Of a DNA stretch of 64,000 nucleotides, positions 43,041-52,413 are shown one piece after another. The DNA is from Bacillota bacterium (GTDB lineage Bacteria; Bacillota; Sulfobacillia; Sulfobacillales; Sulfobacillaceae). Location: positions 1 to 64,000 of the forward strand of contig JAMCVM010000195.1 of NCBI GenBank assembly GCA_023475835.1. Direction: 5' to 3'. The number at the start of each line of letters is the position of its first letter. The first letter of the stretch is position 1. A model generated the notes under the pieces. It ran no database searches. It saw nothing but the letters and a program-made list of their open reading frames with translations, and was not told the DNA's origin. The position numbers and the translations under genes are program-made.

Positions 43041-44225
43041 ATGAAAAATCGACGACTGCGGGTGGCGCTGATAGGGTATCGGTTCATGGGCAAGTTGCAT
43101 TCGCATGCCTACCAAACCGTCCAACAGTTGATGCGTCCTCCCCTAGAGATTGAAATGGCGGTCCTTTGCGGCCGTGATGCCCGCCAAGTCGCTACTCAAG
43201 CGGCCGCTTGGGGCTGGCAAGAGACATCCACCAACTGGGCCGAAGTCGTCGCTCGGCCCGACATTGATGCCGTAGACATTGCTGTGCCCGGCAACGCCCA
43301 TGCCGAAATTGCCACCATGGCCCTTCAGCATGGCAAGCATGTCCTCTGCGAAAAGCCTCTCGCCAACACCCTCGAAGATTCGGTGAGAATGGTGCAAGCC
43401 GCGCGCCAGGCGGGGACGGCTGCGATGGTCGGATTCAACTACCGACGTGCGCCAGCCATTCAGTTAGCACACCAACTCATCCAAGAAGGCCGCTTGGGCA
43501 AGATCTTCCAAGTTCGGGGCCAGTATCTGCAGGATTGGGCGGTTGACTCGACGGTTCCACTCACCTGGCGCTTTCAACAAGCTATTGCCGGATCGGGATC
43601 GCTCGGCGACCTGCTCACCCATGTGATTGATCTCACCCACTATTTGGTGGGCGGCTTTACGCACGTATCCGCCCTGCAAAAGACGTTCGTGGCCGAACGG
43701 CCGCTGCCCGGAACACTTACCGGAGAAGGCCTTGGCCATGCTGGCGAAGGAACCCAAGGGGAAACGGGACCGGTGAGTGTGGACGACCTCACCGCGGTAA
43801 TGGCTCATCTCGATGGCGATGCCATCGGCATCTTTGAAGCGACCCGATTCTCCACAGGTTACAAGAATGCCCTGCGTTTAGAAATTCACGGGGAACAAGG
43901 GGCCATACGATTTGATCTCGAACGGATGAACGAATTAGAATACTATGTCAGAGATTCCCGGGACCCTTCGTTAGAAGGCTTCCGTCGCATCTTGGCAACG
44001 CACCCGGACCATCCGTATATGCAGTATTGGTGGCCAGAAGGCCATATTGTGGGATACAATGTCACTTTTGCCCATCAGATCTATGATTGGGTGGAAGCAA
44101 TTTCTCGCCAGCGGCCGGTTCGTCCCGACTTCCTGGACGGTCTTCGCTGCCAGGAAGTCGTCGAGGCAATCGTGGGTTCGGCTGCGGAGTCGCGCACGAC
44201 CAAGGTATTGCACCAGACGTTTTAA
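43041..44225 (+). CDS. Gfo/Idh/MocA family sugar oxidoreductase
   Basis: A 394-aa NAD(P)-dependent dehydrogenase of sugars or inositols. The N-terminal Rossmann fold reads RVALIGYRFMGKLHSHAYQ; HVLCEKPLANTLEDSVRMV holds the E-K-P motif with its catalytic Lys; DLLTHVIDLTHYLVG gives the conserved D-x-x-x-H region in the C-terminal domain. Start at ATG 43041, 6 nt after GAAGGAGG. The isomerase gene follows after 15 nt and a sugar-type MFS gene after that, indicating a carbohydrate catabolic unit. The substrate is unknown. Confidence 0.88.
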   Translation: MKNRRLRVALIGYRFMGKLHSHAYQTVQQLMRPPLEIEMAVLCGRDARQVATQAAAWGWQETSTNWAEVVARPDIDAVDIAVPGNAHAEIATMALQHGKHVLCEKPLANTLEDSVRMVQAARQAGTAAMVGFNYRRAPAIQLAHQLIQEGRLGKIFQVRGQYLQDWAVDSTVPLTWRFQQAIAGSGSLGDLLTHVIDLTHYLVGGFTHVSALQKTFVAERPLPGTLTGEGLGHAGEGTQGETGPVSVDDLTAVMAHLDGDAIGIFEATRFSTGYKNALRLEIHGEQGAIRFDLERMNELEYYVRDSRDPSLEGFRRILATHPDHPYMQYWWPEGHIVGYNVTFAHQIYDWVEAISRQRPVRPDFLDGLRCQEVVEAIVGSAAESRTTKVLHQTF

Positions 44226-44240
44226 CGAGGAGGATTTATC

Positions 44241-45200
44241 GTGAAAATTGGAGTCTTTATGGCGTTACTGGCCAATCAACCGTTACCCGAAGCATTGGAC
44301 TATGTGGCGTCCGTCGGGGTGGAAGCCGTAGAAATCGGTACCGGCGGCTACCCCGGGGATCACTTGGACCGTAAGGCGTTGTTGCACGACGCTGGCAAAC
44401 GCAAAGCCTTGCGTGACAAATTGGACAGTCTGGGCTTATCATTACCCGCACTATCTTGTCATGGCAATCCGGTCCATCCCGACCCGGCCGTCCGCGAAGA
44501 ATTCCAGACCGCTTTCCAAGAGACGGTCGACTTGGCCAACGCGATGGAAGTACCGACGGTCATTACCTTTTCCGGTTGCCCCGGAGATTCTGAGGGATCG
44601 CGGTACCCTAACTGGGTGACCTGCCCTTGGCCTGACGACTACCTCAAGATTTTAGACTGGCAGTGGCAGGAAAAGGTCTTGCCCTATTGGTCCAAAGCCG
44701 CCGAACACCTCAACCAAAAAGGCGTACGGGCGGCCTTGGAGATGCATCCGGGATTCGTCGTCTACAACCCGGAAACCTTAAAGCGTCTCCGCCAGGCCAC
44801 CGGCCCCGCGGTGGGTGCCAATGTGGACCCGAGCCATCTGTTTTGGCAGGGAATCGACCCGGTGGCAGCCATTCGTGATCTTGGGGAGAGCATCTATCAT
44901 TTCCATGCCAAGGATACCCAGATCAATCCCTATACCACCGCCGTGAATGGAGTGTTGGATACCAAACACTATGGCCAAGAACGTGACCGTAGTTGGATCT
45001 TCCGAACGATGGGATATGGTCATGGCGCCGACGTCTGGAGCAACATTATCTCGGCCCTTCGCATTGAAGGCTATGACGGGGTGCTGAGCATCGAACATGA
45101 AGACAGCCTGATGTCCGCGGGCGAAGGATTTCAAAAGGCGGTCATCTTTTTGCGCGAACTGCTCATTTCGGAACCTAAAGCCGCCATGTGGTGGGCTTAG
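44241..45200 (+). CDS. Sugar phosphate isomerase/epimerase (TIM barrel)
   Basis: A 319-aa xylose-isomerase-like TIM-barrel protein. VASVGVEAVEIGTGGYPGDHLD opens the barrel. Likely metal ligands lie in ALEMHPGFVVYN (Glu), GANVDPSHLFWQGIDP (Asp, His), YHFHAKDTQ and VLSIEHEDSLM (Glu). Such enzymes are typical partners of Gfo/Idh/MocA dehydrogenases, as here. GTG start behind GAGGAGG. A hairpin follows the stop. Confidence 0.85.
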   Translation: MKIGVFMALLANQPLPEALDYVASVGVEAVEIGTGGYPGDHLDRKALLHDAGKRKALRDKLDSLGLSLPALSCHGNPVHPDPAVREEFQTAFQETVDLANAMEVPTVITFSGCPGDSEGSRYPNWVTCPWPDDYLKILDWQWQEKVLPYWSKAAEHLNQKGVRAALEMHPGFVVYNPETLKRLRQATGPAVGANVDPSHLFWQGIDPVAAIRDLGESIYHFHAKDTQINPYTTAVNGVLDTKHYGQERDRSWIFRTMGYGHGADVWSNIISALRIEGYDGVLSIEHEDSLMSAGEGFQKAVIFLRELLISEPKAAMWWA

Positions 45201-45212
45201 GTTGGCTGTAAT

Positions 45213-45242
45213 AGGGACGGAGCGCGTAGGCGCTCCGTCCCT
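45213..45242 (+). terminator. Hairpin between isomerase and MFS genes
   Basis: AGGGACGGAGCG and CGCTCCGTCCCT form a perfect 12-bp stem with a 6-nt loop, 12 nt after the isomerase stop. No T-run follows, so termination may be partial. Confidence 0.5.
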
Positions 45243-45279
45243 GATTCACACGTCGATATAAAAGCTAGGGGACACCTCG

Positions 45280-46464
45280 TTGCAGGCATCAAGCTTACAG
45301 GGCGCCCGCATCCGCTTGCTTTGGGCGATTGCCATTTTTTGGGCCGGTTTATACCTTTACATCCCGATTTTGACCCCCTACGTGACCCGCCAGGGCGGGT
45401 CGACCAGCATGGCTGGAATTGTGGTGGCAGCCTATGGTGTGCCCCAACTCACGACCCGCATCTTTCTAGGCCGATGGGCCGACCGAATTGGACGTCGCCG
45501 CGTCTTTTTATTTATGGGCTTAGTGACCGTAGCTGTCAGTTCGTTAGGAATGGCCCTATTTCCGACTCCTTGGGCTTTTGCTGGGTTTCGCGTGCTGGCC
45601 GGGCTGGCCGCAAGTACCTGGGCCATGTTTTCCATGCTCTACGTTAGCTATTACCCTCATGACAGCCGACCGGTTCATGCTATGGGCTGGGTAACATTTG
45701 CCAACAATTCCGGACAAGTGGTCGCTACTTTGGCCGGCGGCTTTGTCGCTGCACGATGGGGGTGGCCTGCTCCGTTTTGGATTTCAGCCGCCTTAGCTGT
45801 CTTAGGAATCCTCCTGGTGCTGACCTTGCCTGAAGGCAATTGGGCGTCTGTGCACAGCGCCCCCCCCAAACTTCGCTATTTGTTTCGCTACGGATCCCTG
45901 CGCGTGGCTTCGGGTCTGGGCATTTTCAACCAAATGGTGACCTTTCTCACCACATTTGGCTATGTTCCGCTCTGGGCAGCGCGCCACGGCATGCCCAAAG
46001 CCGACCTTGGCGTGCTGATGATGGTGGGAATATTGCCCAGCACTTTATTTGCGGTCATTACCGGAACCTGGCTGTCCAAACACTGGTCGCTGAGGACGTT
46101 ATCGTGGGTTGGATTTTCTTTGATGGCCATCTTTGCCATCCTGACGCCGTGGCGATCCGGTGCGCTCTGGCTGTTCTTTACCCAAGCCGGTCTTGGAATT
46201 GGGCGCGGAATCGTCAGCCCAGCTCTAATGGCCATGTCGATTGCCGGTGTTGAAGCGCGCTGGCGAACCACTGCCCACGCCGTCTATCAAGCCGCGTACG
46301 CTGGGGGAATGATTGCTGGACCCGCCTTAGGAGCATTTGTTGTCGCTCGATTCTCCTTGCCATCCATCTTTTGGCTTGCTGGGGGTTCCGCCATTGTTGG
46401 AATCGGGTTGAGTCTGAGTGCCACAGCCCATCGGCTTCAACTGAGCCCCAAGCCATCACCCTAG
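45280..46464 (+). CDS. MFS transporter
   Basis: A 394-aa, 12-helix major facilitator. The loop 2-3 signature GRWADRIGRRRVFLF is clear, and a related half-repeat, GTWLSKHWSLRTLSW, follows in the second half. Its position after a sugar dehydrogenase and isomerase suggests sugar uptake or export, but the substrate cannot be read from sequence. It starts at TTG behind AGGGGA. Confidence 0.85.
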   Translation: MQASSLQGARIRLLWAIAIFWAGLYLYIPILTPYVTRQGGSTSMAGIVVAAYGVPQLTTRIFLGRWADRIGRRRVFLFMGLVTVAVSSLGMALFPTPWAFAGFRVLAGLAASTWAMFSMLYVSYYPHDSRPVHAMGWVTFANNSGQVVATLAGGFVAARWGWPAPFWISAALAVLGILLVLTLPEGNWASVHSAPPKLRYLFRYGSLRVASGLGIFNQMVTFLTTFGYVPLWAARHGMPKADLGVLMMVGILPSTLFAVITGTWLSKHWSLRTLSWVGFSLMAIFAILTPWRSGALWLFFTQAGLGIGRGIVSPALMAMSIAGVEARWRTTAHAVYQAAYAGGMIAGPALGAFVVARFSLPSIFWLAGGSAIVGIGLSLSATAHRLQLSPKPSP

Positions 46465-46672
46465 CCTCAAGACGATACTGCCTTGGGGAGGCAGTGCCCA
46501 ATCACGGGGCAGATTCAATACAAGCCGGGTGAGCAGCTAGAGCGTACTTCACCGAAGTCGTTGCATGCGGTCGGTCTTTCCCCGCCCAAAAGGCCAATGC
46601 ATCGAAATATCCTCTGGCTGCCACTATGGACATTGTCCCGACCGACCAAAAGCGCCGGAACAGCAAGCCCAG

Positions 46673-46711
46673 GGCCGACGAGGGACCCCTTATTCAGGGT
46701 CCTCGTCGGCC
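46673..46711. terminator. Hairpin spanning the mmpL stop codon
   Basis: GGCCGACGAGG and CCTCGTCGGCC form an 11-bp stem, extended by ACCC/GGGT around one bulged G. The mmpL stop codon (TAA, minus strand) lies in the loop. It has no T-run on either strand; it probably separates the convergent MFS and mmpL transcripts. Confidence 0.55.
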
Positions 46712-48810
46712 GACGTCGATGCCTTCCGCCGGCTGGGCCAAAATGCCGATGCTCCAATGGCGACCGTACTTCCGGGTACCAAGAAAGAACGAACAATCCA
46801 GGTATCAAGCAAAATAGCTGAGGTCAACCCAATCGCCAGCGTCTTCATAATCTCTAGGGGACTCAATAGCAGGGCAAAGAATACGACCACCATAATCATT
46901 CCCGCTCCGGTAATCATGCCGCCGGTCCGACTGAGACCGTCCGTGGCAGCATCTCGCATATCCTGACCATGTTGCCACAACTCCTGGATGCGATGCAACA
47001 AAATCACTTCATAGTCCATCGACAGCCCAAATAACAGCACAAATACTAACGGGGTAATCGAACTGTCCAACGACTCAGCCTCTAAGCCTAATCCACCATG
47101 TTGAATAGTCAAAACCAAGATCCCGGCGGTCGCTAGCGCCACTAAACCATCGAACCCGACCCCGAGCAAGGCCTGCCAAATCGATCCGGTGGCGATAAAT
47201 AAGATGACTAGAGCGACGGTCGCAACCGCCATTAGAATCCAGGGTAAACGCGCTTTGGTCAATTGATTGAACCCATTGAGCAGCGCCGTGACTCCACCGA
47301 CACCGGTTCGCTGGCCGGGAAGCCAGTGAGCGAGTTGGGTTTGCAAGCGATTCGTTAAAGCAATCGTGGAGGGAGCGTTCGGACCTTGGCGGGAGGTGAC
47401 AAAAAGAGCCACCAAGTGCGAATTGTAATGGACATTAGTAAACGACGACAGCATCCCGGTAATAGCCGGGTCGCGCACTGTTCCGGCCACAGCGTCCGCC
47501 AAAAGGGTGGGAGACACCCCCACATTGGTCGCGGAGTGCACTGACAGCACCGCCGGATCGGCTGCGATCCGGTCAGTCACCTTAGCAACCGCCTGCCAGG
47601 TAGAGATGCTCGCCGTCGTCTGTTTGAAATTGATCATGATCACGATGGGATCGATAGATCCCGCCCCTAACGCCCGTTGTTCCGCGGCCACCGAGACGCG
47701 CAAGGGATCGTTTTGAGGCAGCATGACCGCAATATTCGCCGGCGTCTGCATGGATAACTGCACGCCGGAAATAGCTGGAATTGCCAGCGCCACCACGGCC
47801 AGCCCAATCGCCCAATAAGGACGTTTGCGAATCCAAGTGGAAATCGCCGGCCAAAACCGATGAAAGGCGTTCGCCCAAGGAATGCGTCCCCAATTGATTC
47901 GTCTACCCAGGGTGCGCAACAAGGCCGGCAGCAAAGTATGGGTCACTAATAGGACGGAAAGGACCGCCATCGCGCCTCCAATGGCAATCCCTCGCCAATA
48001 AGCGTTGCCCCCAATGAATAGGGTCAAGAGCGCCATCGCCACCGCGATTCCAGAATAAAAGACCGACCGTCCCGCACGCTGCATGGCTTCGTTGGCGGCC
48101 ACTTCCGGTTCCTTCCCTTGGGCCAACGCTTGACGAAAACGGGCGCTAATAAAAAGCGCATAGTCCACGCCGACACCAAGCCCCAAAAAGCTTACAATGT
48201 CGGTAAGATACGCCGACAGAGTAATTACATTCTCCAGAAGATCCAACGCTCCTAGGGCAAACACTGCTCCCACACCGGCGACCAGCAACGGCAACAACGC
48301 TGAGGTTACCGACCCAAACACCAGCAACAATAAGACCACTAAAAACGGCAAGGCTACGGGCAGGCTGGAAGCCAATGTGGTTCGCGTATCCGAAATGACC
48401 TGACTGCCGACCGCGTTTTGATTTACCCAGGTCGTCTTAGCGCCTTCGTGACGAGCGAAGTCGTAAAGCGGCAATAGCCGTGTCGGGCTTTGCCCCGCGG
48501 ACGGAACCACGGTGGTGGCGTTAGGTCCTACTCGATAAATCCATGCGCTGGGCAAATGATATTGGCGGACCCAAGCGTCTACCCGCGAGTGAGGGACATT
48601 TTGAATGAGGAGAGGCTCGGCTGCAGGCTTTGACGAAAAGTGCCCTAATTGGTTGTCTACCCAAATCGCCGAGCTTTTGGGATTGTCAAATCCAGTGGAA
48701 GTTAAAGCATGGGTGACATTTTTCGCCAACACCCCGGTCACGATAAACAACACCGCCCAAGCGATAATCACCCATTTGCGCTGACGTATCATAATTCTAG
48801 CCCAACTCAT
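46690..48810 (-). CDS. MMPL/RND family exporter
   Basis: A 706-aa membrane protein with the two-repeat MMPL architecture. Each half has a first helix, a large outer domain, and a bundle of helices. Proton-relay type motifs are FLGLGVGVDYALFISARFRQ in the first repeat and FGLSMDYEVILLHRIQE in the second. Such proteins export lipids or hydrophobic compounds using the proton gradient. It stands alone in its orientation, upstream of a small Cys-containing gene. Confidence 0.9.
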   Translation of the reverse strand: MSWARIMIRQRKWVIIAWAVLFIVTGVLAKNVTHALTSTGFDNPKSSAIWVDNQLGHFSSKPAAEPLLIQNVPHSRVDAWVRQYHLPSAWIYRVGPNATTVVPSAGQSPTRLLPLYDFARHEGAKTTWVNQNAVGSQVISDTRTTLASSLPVALPFLVVLLLLVFGSVTSALLPLLVAGVGAVFALGALDLLENVITLSAYLTDIVSFLGLGVGVDYALFISARFRQALAQGKEPEVAANEAMQRAGRSVFYSGIAVAMALLTLFIGGNAYWRGIAIGGAMAVLSVLLVTHTLLPALLRTLGRRINWGRIPWANAFHRFWPAISTWIRKRPYWAIGLAVVALAIPAISGVQLSMQTPANIAVMLPQNDPLRVSVAAEQRALGAGSIDPIVIMINFKQTTASISTWQAVAKVTDRIAADPAVLSVHSATNVGVSPTLLADAVAGTVRDPAITGMLSSFTNVHYNSHLVALFVTSRQGPNAPSTIALTNRLQTQLAHWLPGQRTGVGGVTALLNGFNQLTKARLPWILMAVATVALVILFIATGSIWQALLGVGFDGLVALATAGILVLTIQHGGLGLEAESLDSSITPLVFVLLFGLSMDYEVILLHRIQELWQHGQDMRDAATDGLSRTGGMITGAGMIMVVVFFALLLSPLEIMKTLAIGLTSAILLDTWIVRSFLVPGSTVAIGASAFWPSRRKASTSADEDPE

Positions 48811-48876
48811 CCGGTTTCTGCCCCCGAGTTCCGCATCGATTTAGTGACCTATTTGTTCTGTTACTCTGCTACTCTG

Positions 48877-49119
48877 CTACTGGCGCCGAGAACATCGGAC
48901 CTGAGTAGTGGACTGGTCCAATACAACCGGATCAGAGCGTGGATTGGAGGGTGAATACCCTACGCGCAAGGTCGCTCCGCAATGCTCACAGGTGGCATGT
49001 GCGGCCACAAAAGAATCGATTCTCTCCGACATGCGATGGCCAAGGCGGTGAGCCTCTGCCATTGCTTTCTCCAAGGCGGTGCGCAACGGCTCCATCATTT
49101 CGAAAAGCTCTTCATCCAT
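48877..49119 (-). CDS. Small protein with CxxC motif (80 aa)
   Basis: I do not recognise this family. From MDEELFEMMEPLR the protein is a predicted helix rich in Ala, Glu and His (AEAHRLGHRMSERIDSFVAAHATCEHC), followed by CEHCGATLRVGY and a final Cys near the end that could complete a metal site. The start is uncertain: GGAGGA lies 15 nt before this ATG and directly abuts a GTG at 49134, and the frame is open up to an ATG at 49167. Confidence 0.5.
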   Translation of the reverse strand: MDEELFEMMEPLRTALEKAMAEAHRLGHRMSERIDSFVAAHATCEHCGATLRVGYSPSNPRSDPVVLDQSTTQVRCSRRQ

Positions 49120-49167
49120 CGGTGTTTGACTCACTCCTCCGAAATATAATTGGGAGAAACTTAACAT

Positions 49168-49691
49168 AGAAAAGCTTTTTATTCAAGTCGAAGCCGAGCT
49201 TCGGCTAGCCAGCACGAATCATCAGCAAGGAATCCAACTTCCATGATCACCCCGTAAGACTATTATAACTATAGCAAGCCCAGACAGCCGAATTCCAGCC
49301 ACCGAGGTCAGCTAAAGACGGCAAGCCAGAACTGCCGTCTGCTGGAAAGAGCCGAACCTTGAAACCTAACTTACGCACTGGCCACTGACATCCCCAAGCG
49401 CAGAGGTCAACCGCTCGGGCAAGAGGTCATCCGGGGATGGATCTTGGCAAGCGCGGCCGCACCAGGAAGCTTTTAACCCCCCACCGCGCTTTGGACCCAC
49501 GTCCGATAAGATATATTATGTAAACCTGTATTTCTTTTTGCTAGGTAATCCGCTATACTATTTAGGTGTCTTTACATACGCGGCGAGGCCCATGATATGG
49601 AGGTTTAAGCTGCTTACAAGGTCTTCGTCTTGTTGCAGATGTCTCAGCCCGCAAAAAGGCCCTACAGGAGTGACAGAAAGAAGGCTCATTT
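49168..49691. other. Intergenic region with nested inverted repeats
   Basis: About 520 bp without a supported gene. A nested structure occupies about 49294-49347: AGACGGCA/TGCCGTCT (49316-49340) enclosed by TTCCAGC/GCTGGAA with a 16-nt one-sided bulge. A TATACT at about 49554 may be part of the aldo-keto reductase promoter. The small plus frame 49538-49807 is a shadow of that gene's start. Confidence 0.4.
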
Positions 49692-50672
49692 ATGGATTAT
49701 GTCAAATTAGGCCGAACCGGCCTGGATGTTTCTCGTATCTGCCTTGGCTGCATGAGCTATGGGGATCCAAAGCGCGGAACCCACGCCTGGTCGCTGAACG
49801 AGGATAGCAGCCGTCCGTTTATCAAAAAAGCCTTAGACATGGGCATTAACTTCTTTGATACGGCCAATGTCTACTCTCTGGGAGCGAGTGAAGAGATTCT
49901 GGGACGGGCACTGAAGGATTATGCCCGCCGAGAGGAAATCGTCATTGCGACCAAAGTACACGGAAAAATGCATCCCGGTCCGAACGGATCGGGTCTTTCA
50001 CGGAAAGCGATTATGACTGAAATCGACCAAAGCTTGCAGCGGCTGCAAACTGATTATGTCGACCTTTACCAGATTCATCGGTTTGACTACCAGACCCCGC
50101 TTGAAGAAACTTTAGAAGCCCTCCACGACGTGGTCAAGGCCGGCAAAGCGCGATATATAGGCGCATCGTCGATGCACGCCTGGCAATTCATGAAGGCTTT
50201 GGCCCTATCAGAACGTCATGGCTGGTCTCGTTTTGTGACCATGCAGAACTATCTTAATTTATTATATCGGGAAGAAGAACGCGAGATGCTTCCGCTTTGT
50301 CAATCCGAAGGGGTGGCGGTCATTCCCTGGAGCCCCTTAGCTCGGGGTCGTTTGGCGCGCCCGTGGCACCAAGATACCGTCCGCTCAGAAAGCGACCACT
50401 TTGCCAAGACGCTTTACGGCGCAACGGAACCAACCGACCATCCCATCGTTGAGGAAGTGTCTCGCATTGCCGCCAATCATGGAGTTGGCATGGCTCAGGT
50501 CGCCTTGGCTTGGGTGCTGCAAAAAAATCCGGTCGTGGCACCCATAATCGGCGCCACCAAAATTCATCACCTAGACGATGCAGTCGCCGCGCTCGGCCTT
50601 ATCCTAAGCCCGGAGGAGATCGATCGACTAGAGGGTCCCTACGTACCGCACTCGGTTCTCGGCTTCCAGTAA
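49692..50672 (+). CDS. Aldo/keto reductase
   Basis: A 326-aa NADPH-dependent carbonyl reductase. The tetrad is visible: Asp in INFFDTANVYSLGASEE with the following Tyr, Lys in VIATKVHG and His in YQIHRFDYQ. VIPWSPLARGRLARPW and the cofactor-binding end VAPIIGATKIHHLDDAV are typical of the YajO/AKR11-like group. ATG after AAAGAAGG. Monocistronic. The substrate is not predictable. Confidence 0.92.
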   Translation: MDYVKLGRTGLDVSRICLGCMSYGDPKRGTHAWSLNEDSSRPFIKKALDMGINFFDTANVYSLGASEEILGRALKDYARREEIVIATKVHGKMHPGPNGSGLSRKAIMTEIDQSLQRLQTDYVDLYQIHRFDYQTPLEETLEALHDVVKAGKARYIGASSMHAWQFMKALALSERHGWSRFVTMQNYLNLLYREEEREMLPLCQSEGVAVIPWSPLARGRLARPWHQDTVRSESDHFAKTLYGATEPTDHPIVEEVSRIAANHGVGMAQVALAWVLQKNPVVAPIIGATKIHHLDDAVAALGLILSPEEIDRLEGPYVPHSVLGFQ

Positions 50673-50718
50673 TGACTCCAGGGAAGAGGGCGAGGCCGCT
50701 GCGAGGATCGCTTGTCCT

Positions 50719-50760
50719 CTTCCCTCTTCCCTCTTCCCTCTTCCCTCTTCCCTCTTCCCT
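50719..50760 (+). repeat. Heptanucleotide tandem repeat (CTTCCCT)6
   Basis: Six perfect, uninterrupted copies of CTTCCCT, 46 nt after the aldo/keto reductase stop codon. The perfect register suggests recent slippage. On the minus strand it reads AGGGAAG. Confidence 0.95.
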
Positions 50761-50787
50761 CGTCGGATCCATCCACGTTTTGTTGTG

Positions 50788-50920
50788 CTATACTGCGCGC
50801 GGGTGAAACTGGACGGTTTGATGCCAAGACTGTGGGCGTCTCAATACCGTGCTGTATTATGGTTTTCCAAGACGATAGCGTACTCCCAAAAACAAAAACT
50901 CTGACCCGCGCGCAGTATAG
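50788..50920. mobile_element. MITE-like element with perfect 17-bp terminal inverted repeats
   Basis: CTATACTGCGCGCGGGT at 50788-50804 is repeated exactly inverted at 50904-50920. The 99 bp between have no gene. The inverted match stops sharply on both sides, as expected of terminal repeats. No target duplication is evident. Alternatives are a long-range RNA hairpin or a regulatory pair of sites. Confidence 0.5.
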
Positions 50921-51016
50921 CGGCGGCTTTCTGCCGCTGCCCGAAGGTCGTCGGCTCCCCTTCCCTTCCCAGTCGTCCAGTGGTATCGATCTGAGCGCAC
51001 TCTTACCGTCCAAATC

Positions 51017-51514
51017 CTATTCGCTCTTGACTGTCTGGCTCGGCTGCTTGCGGACGTAAACATTAAAGCGATGCGGTATTGACGTCGAAGGTCCCGGCAG
51101 TGAGGACTCGAGTTGCCACTCGGCCGGATCCCAGGCCGGAAACCAGGTATCTCCCTCAATCTCTTGCTCAATCAAGGTCTGATAAAATCGGTCGGCCCTA
51201 CCCAGAAACATGGCAAAAATACTGGTGCCGCCGATAATGTAAATCTCTTCACGACTGTCCAAGGCGAACACCGGTGCGGGATCGCCAATGACCTCACAGC
51301 CTGGCAGCCGAAGCGAAGAATCGTGAGTCATCACATAATTCTTCCGCTGCGGTAACGGGTGACCAATCGAGTCGAAGGTTTTTCGGCCCATGACCACGAT
51401 ATGTCCCCAGGTCAATCGCTTAAAATACTTTTGCTCTCCAGGAATCCTCCAGGGGATACTGCCGTTATAGCCAATCACTCCGTTTTGGGCCATGGCCACA
51501 ATGAGGGCAATCAC
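51017..51514 (-). CDS. folA: Dihydrofolate reductase
   Basis: Reduces dihydrofolate, regenerating the cofactor consumed by ThyA encoded just upstream. The 165-aa protein shows [35 protein letters not shown], and [27 protein letters not shown] take the GTG that overlaps the thyA stop by 4 nt (GTGA) and gives the standard N-terminus; a longer frame begins 33 nt upstream inside thyA. Confidence 0.92.
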   Translation of the reverse strand: MIALIVAMAQNGVIGYNGSIPWRIPGEQKYFKRLTWGHIVVMGRKTFDSIGHPLPQRKNYVMTHDSSLRLPGCEVIGDPAPVFALDSREEIYIIGGTSIFAMFLGRADRFYQTLIEQEIEGDTWFPAWDPAEWQLESSLPGPSTSIPHRFNVYVRKQPSQTVKSE

Positions 51515-52392
51515 ACGGAGACCTGCCCGCGGATGCGTGGATGGCACCGATATTCTCGAAGTTCAATATCATCCATGGTAAATTCGTCAATTGCCTGGAC
51601 CGTAGGATTCAGCCAGAGTGTGGGCAGCGGCAACGGTCGGCGCTCGAGTTGTGCACGGCACTGGTCTAAATGATTTAAATAAATGTGGGCATCGCCCAAG
51701 GTATGAATGAACTCCCCCACCTCCAGTCCGGTCACTTGCGCCACCATCGCCGTCAGTAAAGCATAACTCGCGATGTTAAATGGCACCCCCAGAAAAATGT
51801 CGGCGGAACGTTGGTAGAGTTGGCACGAGAGTCGTCCATGATTGACATAGAACTGAAACAAAGAGTGACAAGGAGGCAAGGCCATATCCTCAATCTCTCC
51901 CGGGTTGTACGCCACGACCAGCAATCGCCTAGAATGCGGGTTGGTGCGAATTTGATCAATGACTTGGCCCAATTGATCCACCGTGGTCCCGTCTTTGCCC
52001 CGCCAACTTCGCCACTGCTTGCCATATACCGGACCCAATTCTCCCCATCGCTGAGCAAACCGTTCGTCCTCTATAACTTTCTCACCAAATGCCTCGATAC
52101 TCTCGCCTTGATATTCGGAGCTTTGACGGTAGTTGCGATAAGGCCAATCGTCCCAGATATGGTTTTTCTGCTGAAGTAAAGGCCGAATGTTTGTCACACC
52201 GCTTAGAAACCATAAGAGTTCGGAAGCCACCAGACGAAACGCCAGGCGCTTGGTCGTCACTGCCGGAAATCCCCGAGTCAAATCAAAGCGCATCTGATAG
52301 CCAAATAACGAAAGGGTCCCAGTGCCGGTGCGATCGTCTGTCTTCTTCCCGTGTTCCAAAACATGTCGCATCAACTCCAAATATTGCTCCAT
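51511..52392 (-). CDS. thyA: Thymidylate synthase
   Basis: Methylates dUMP to dTMP with methylene-tetrahydrofolate. The 293-aa protein has the N-terminal [18 protein letters not shown], the catalytic Cys in [32 protein letters not shown], and [16 protein letters not shown] with GAGGAGG upstream. It follows the MFS gene by 21 nt and overlaps folA, forming an efflux pump-thyA-folA transcript. Confidence 0.95.
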   Translation of the reverse strand: MEQYLELMRHVLEHGKKTDDRTGTGTLSLFGYQMRFDLTRGFPAVTTKRLAFRLVASELLWFLSGVTNIRPLLQQKNHIWDDWPYRNYRQSSEYQGESIEAFGEKVIEDERFAQRWGELGPVYGKQWRSWRGKDGTTVDQLGQVIDQIRTNPHSRRLLVVAYNPGEIEDMALPPCHSLFQFYVNHGRLSCQLYQRSADIFLGVPFNIASYALLTAMVAQVTGLEVGEFIHTLGDAHIYLNHLDQCRAQLERRPLPLPTLWLNPTVQAIDEFTMDDIELREYRCHPRIRGQVSV

Positions 52393-52413
52393 GGGTTCCT
52401 CCTCATCGACCGG

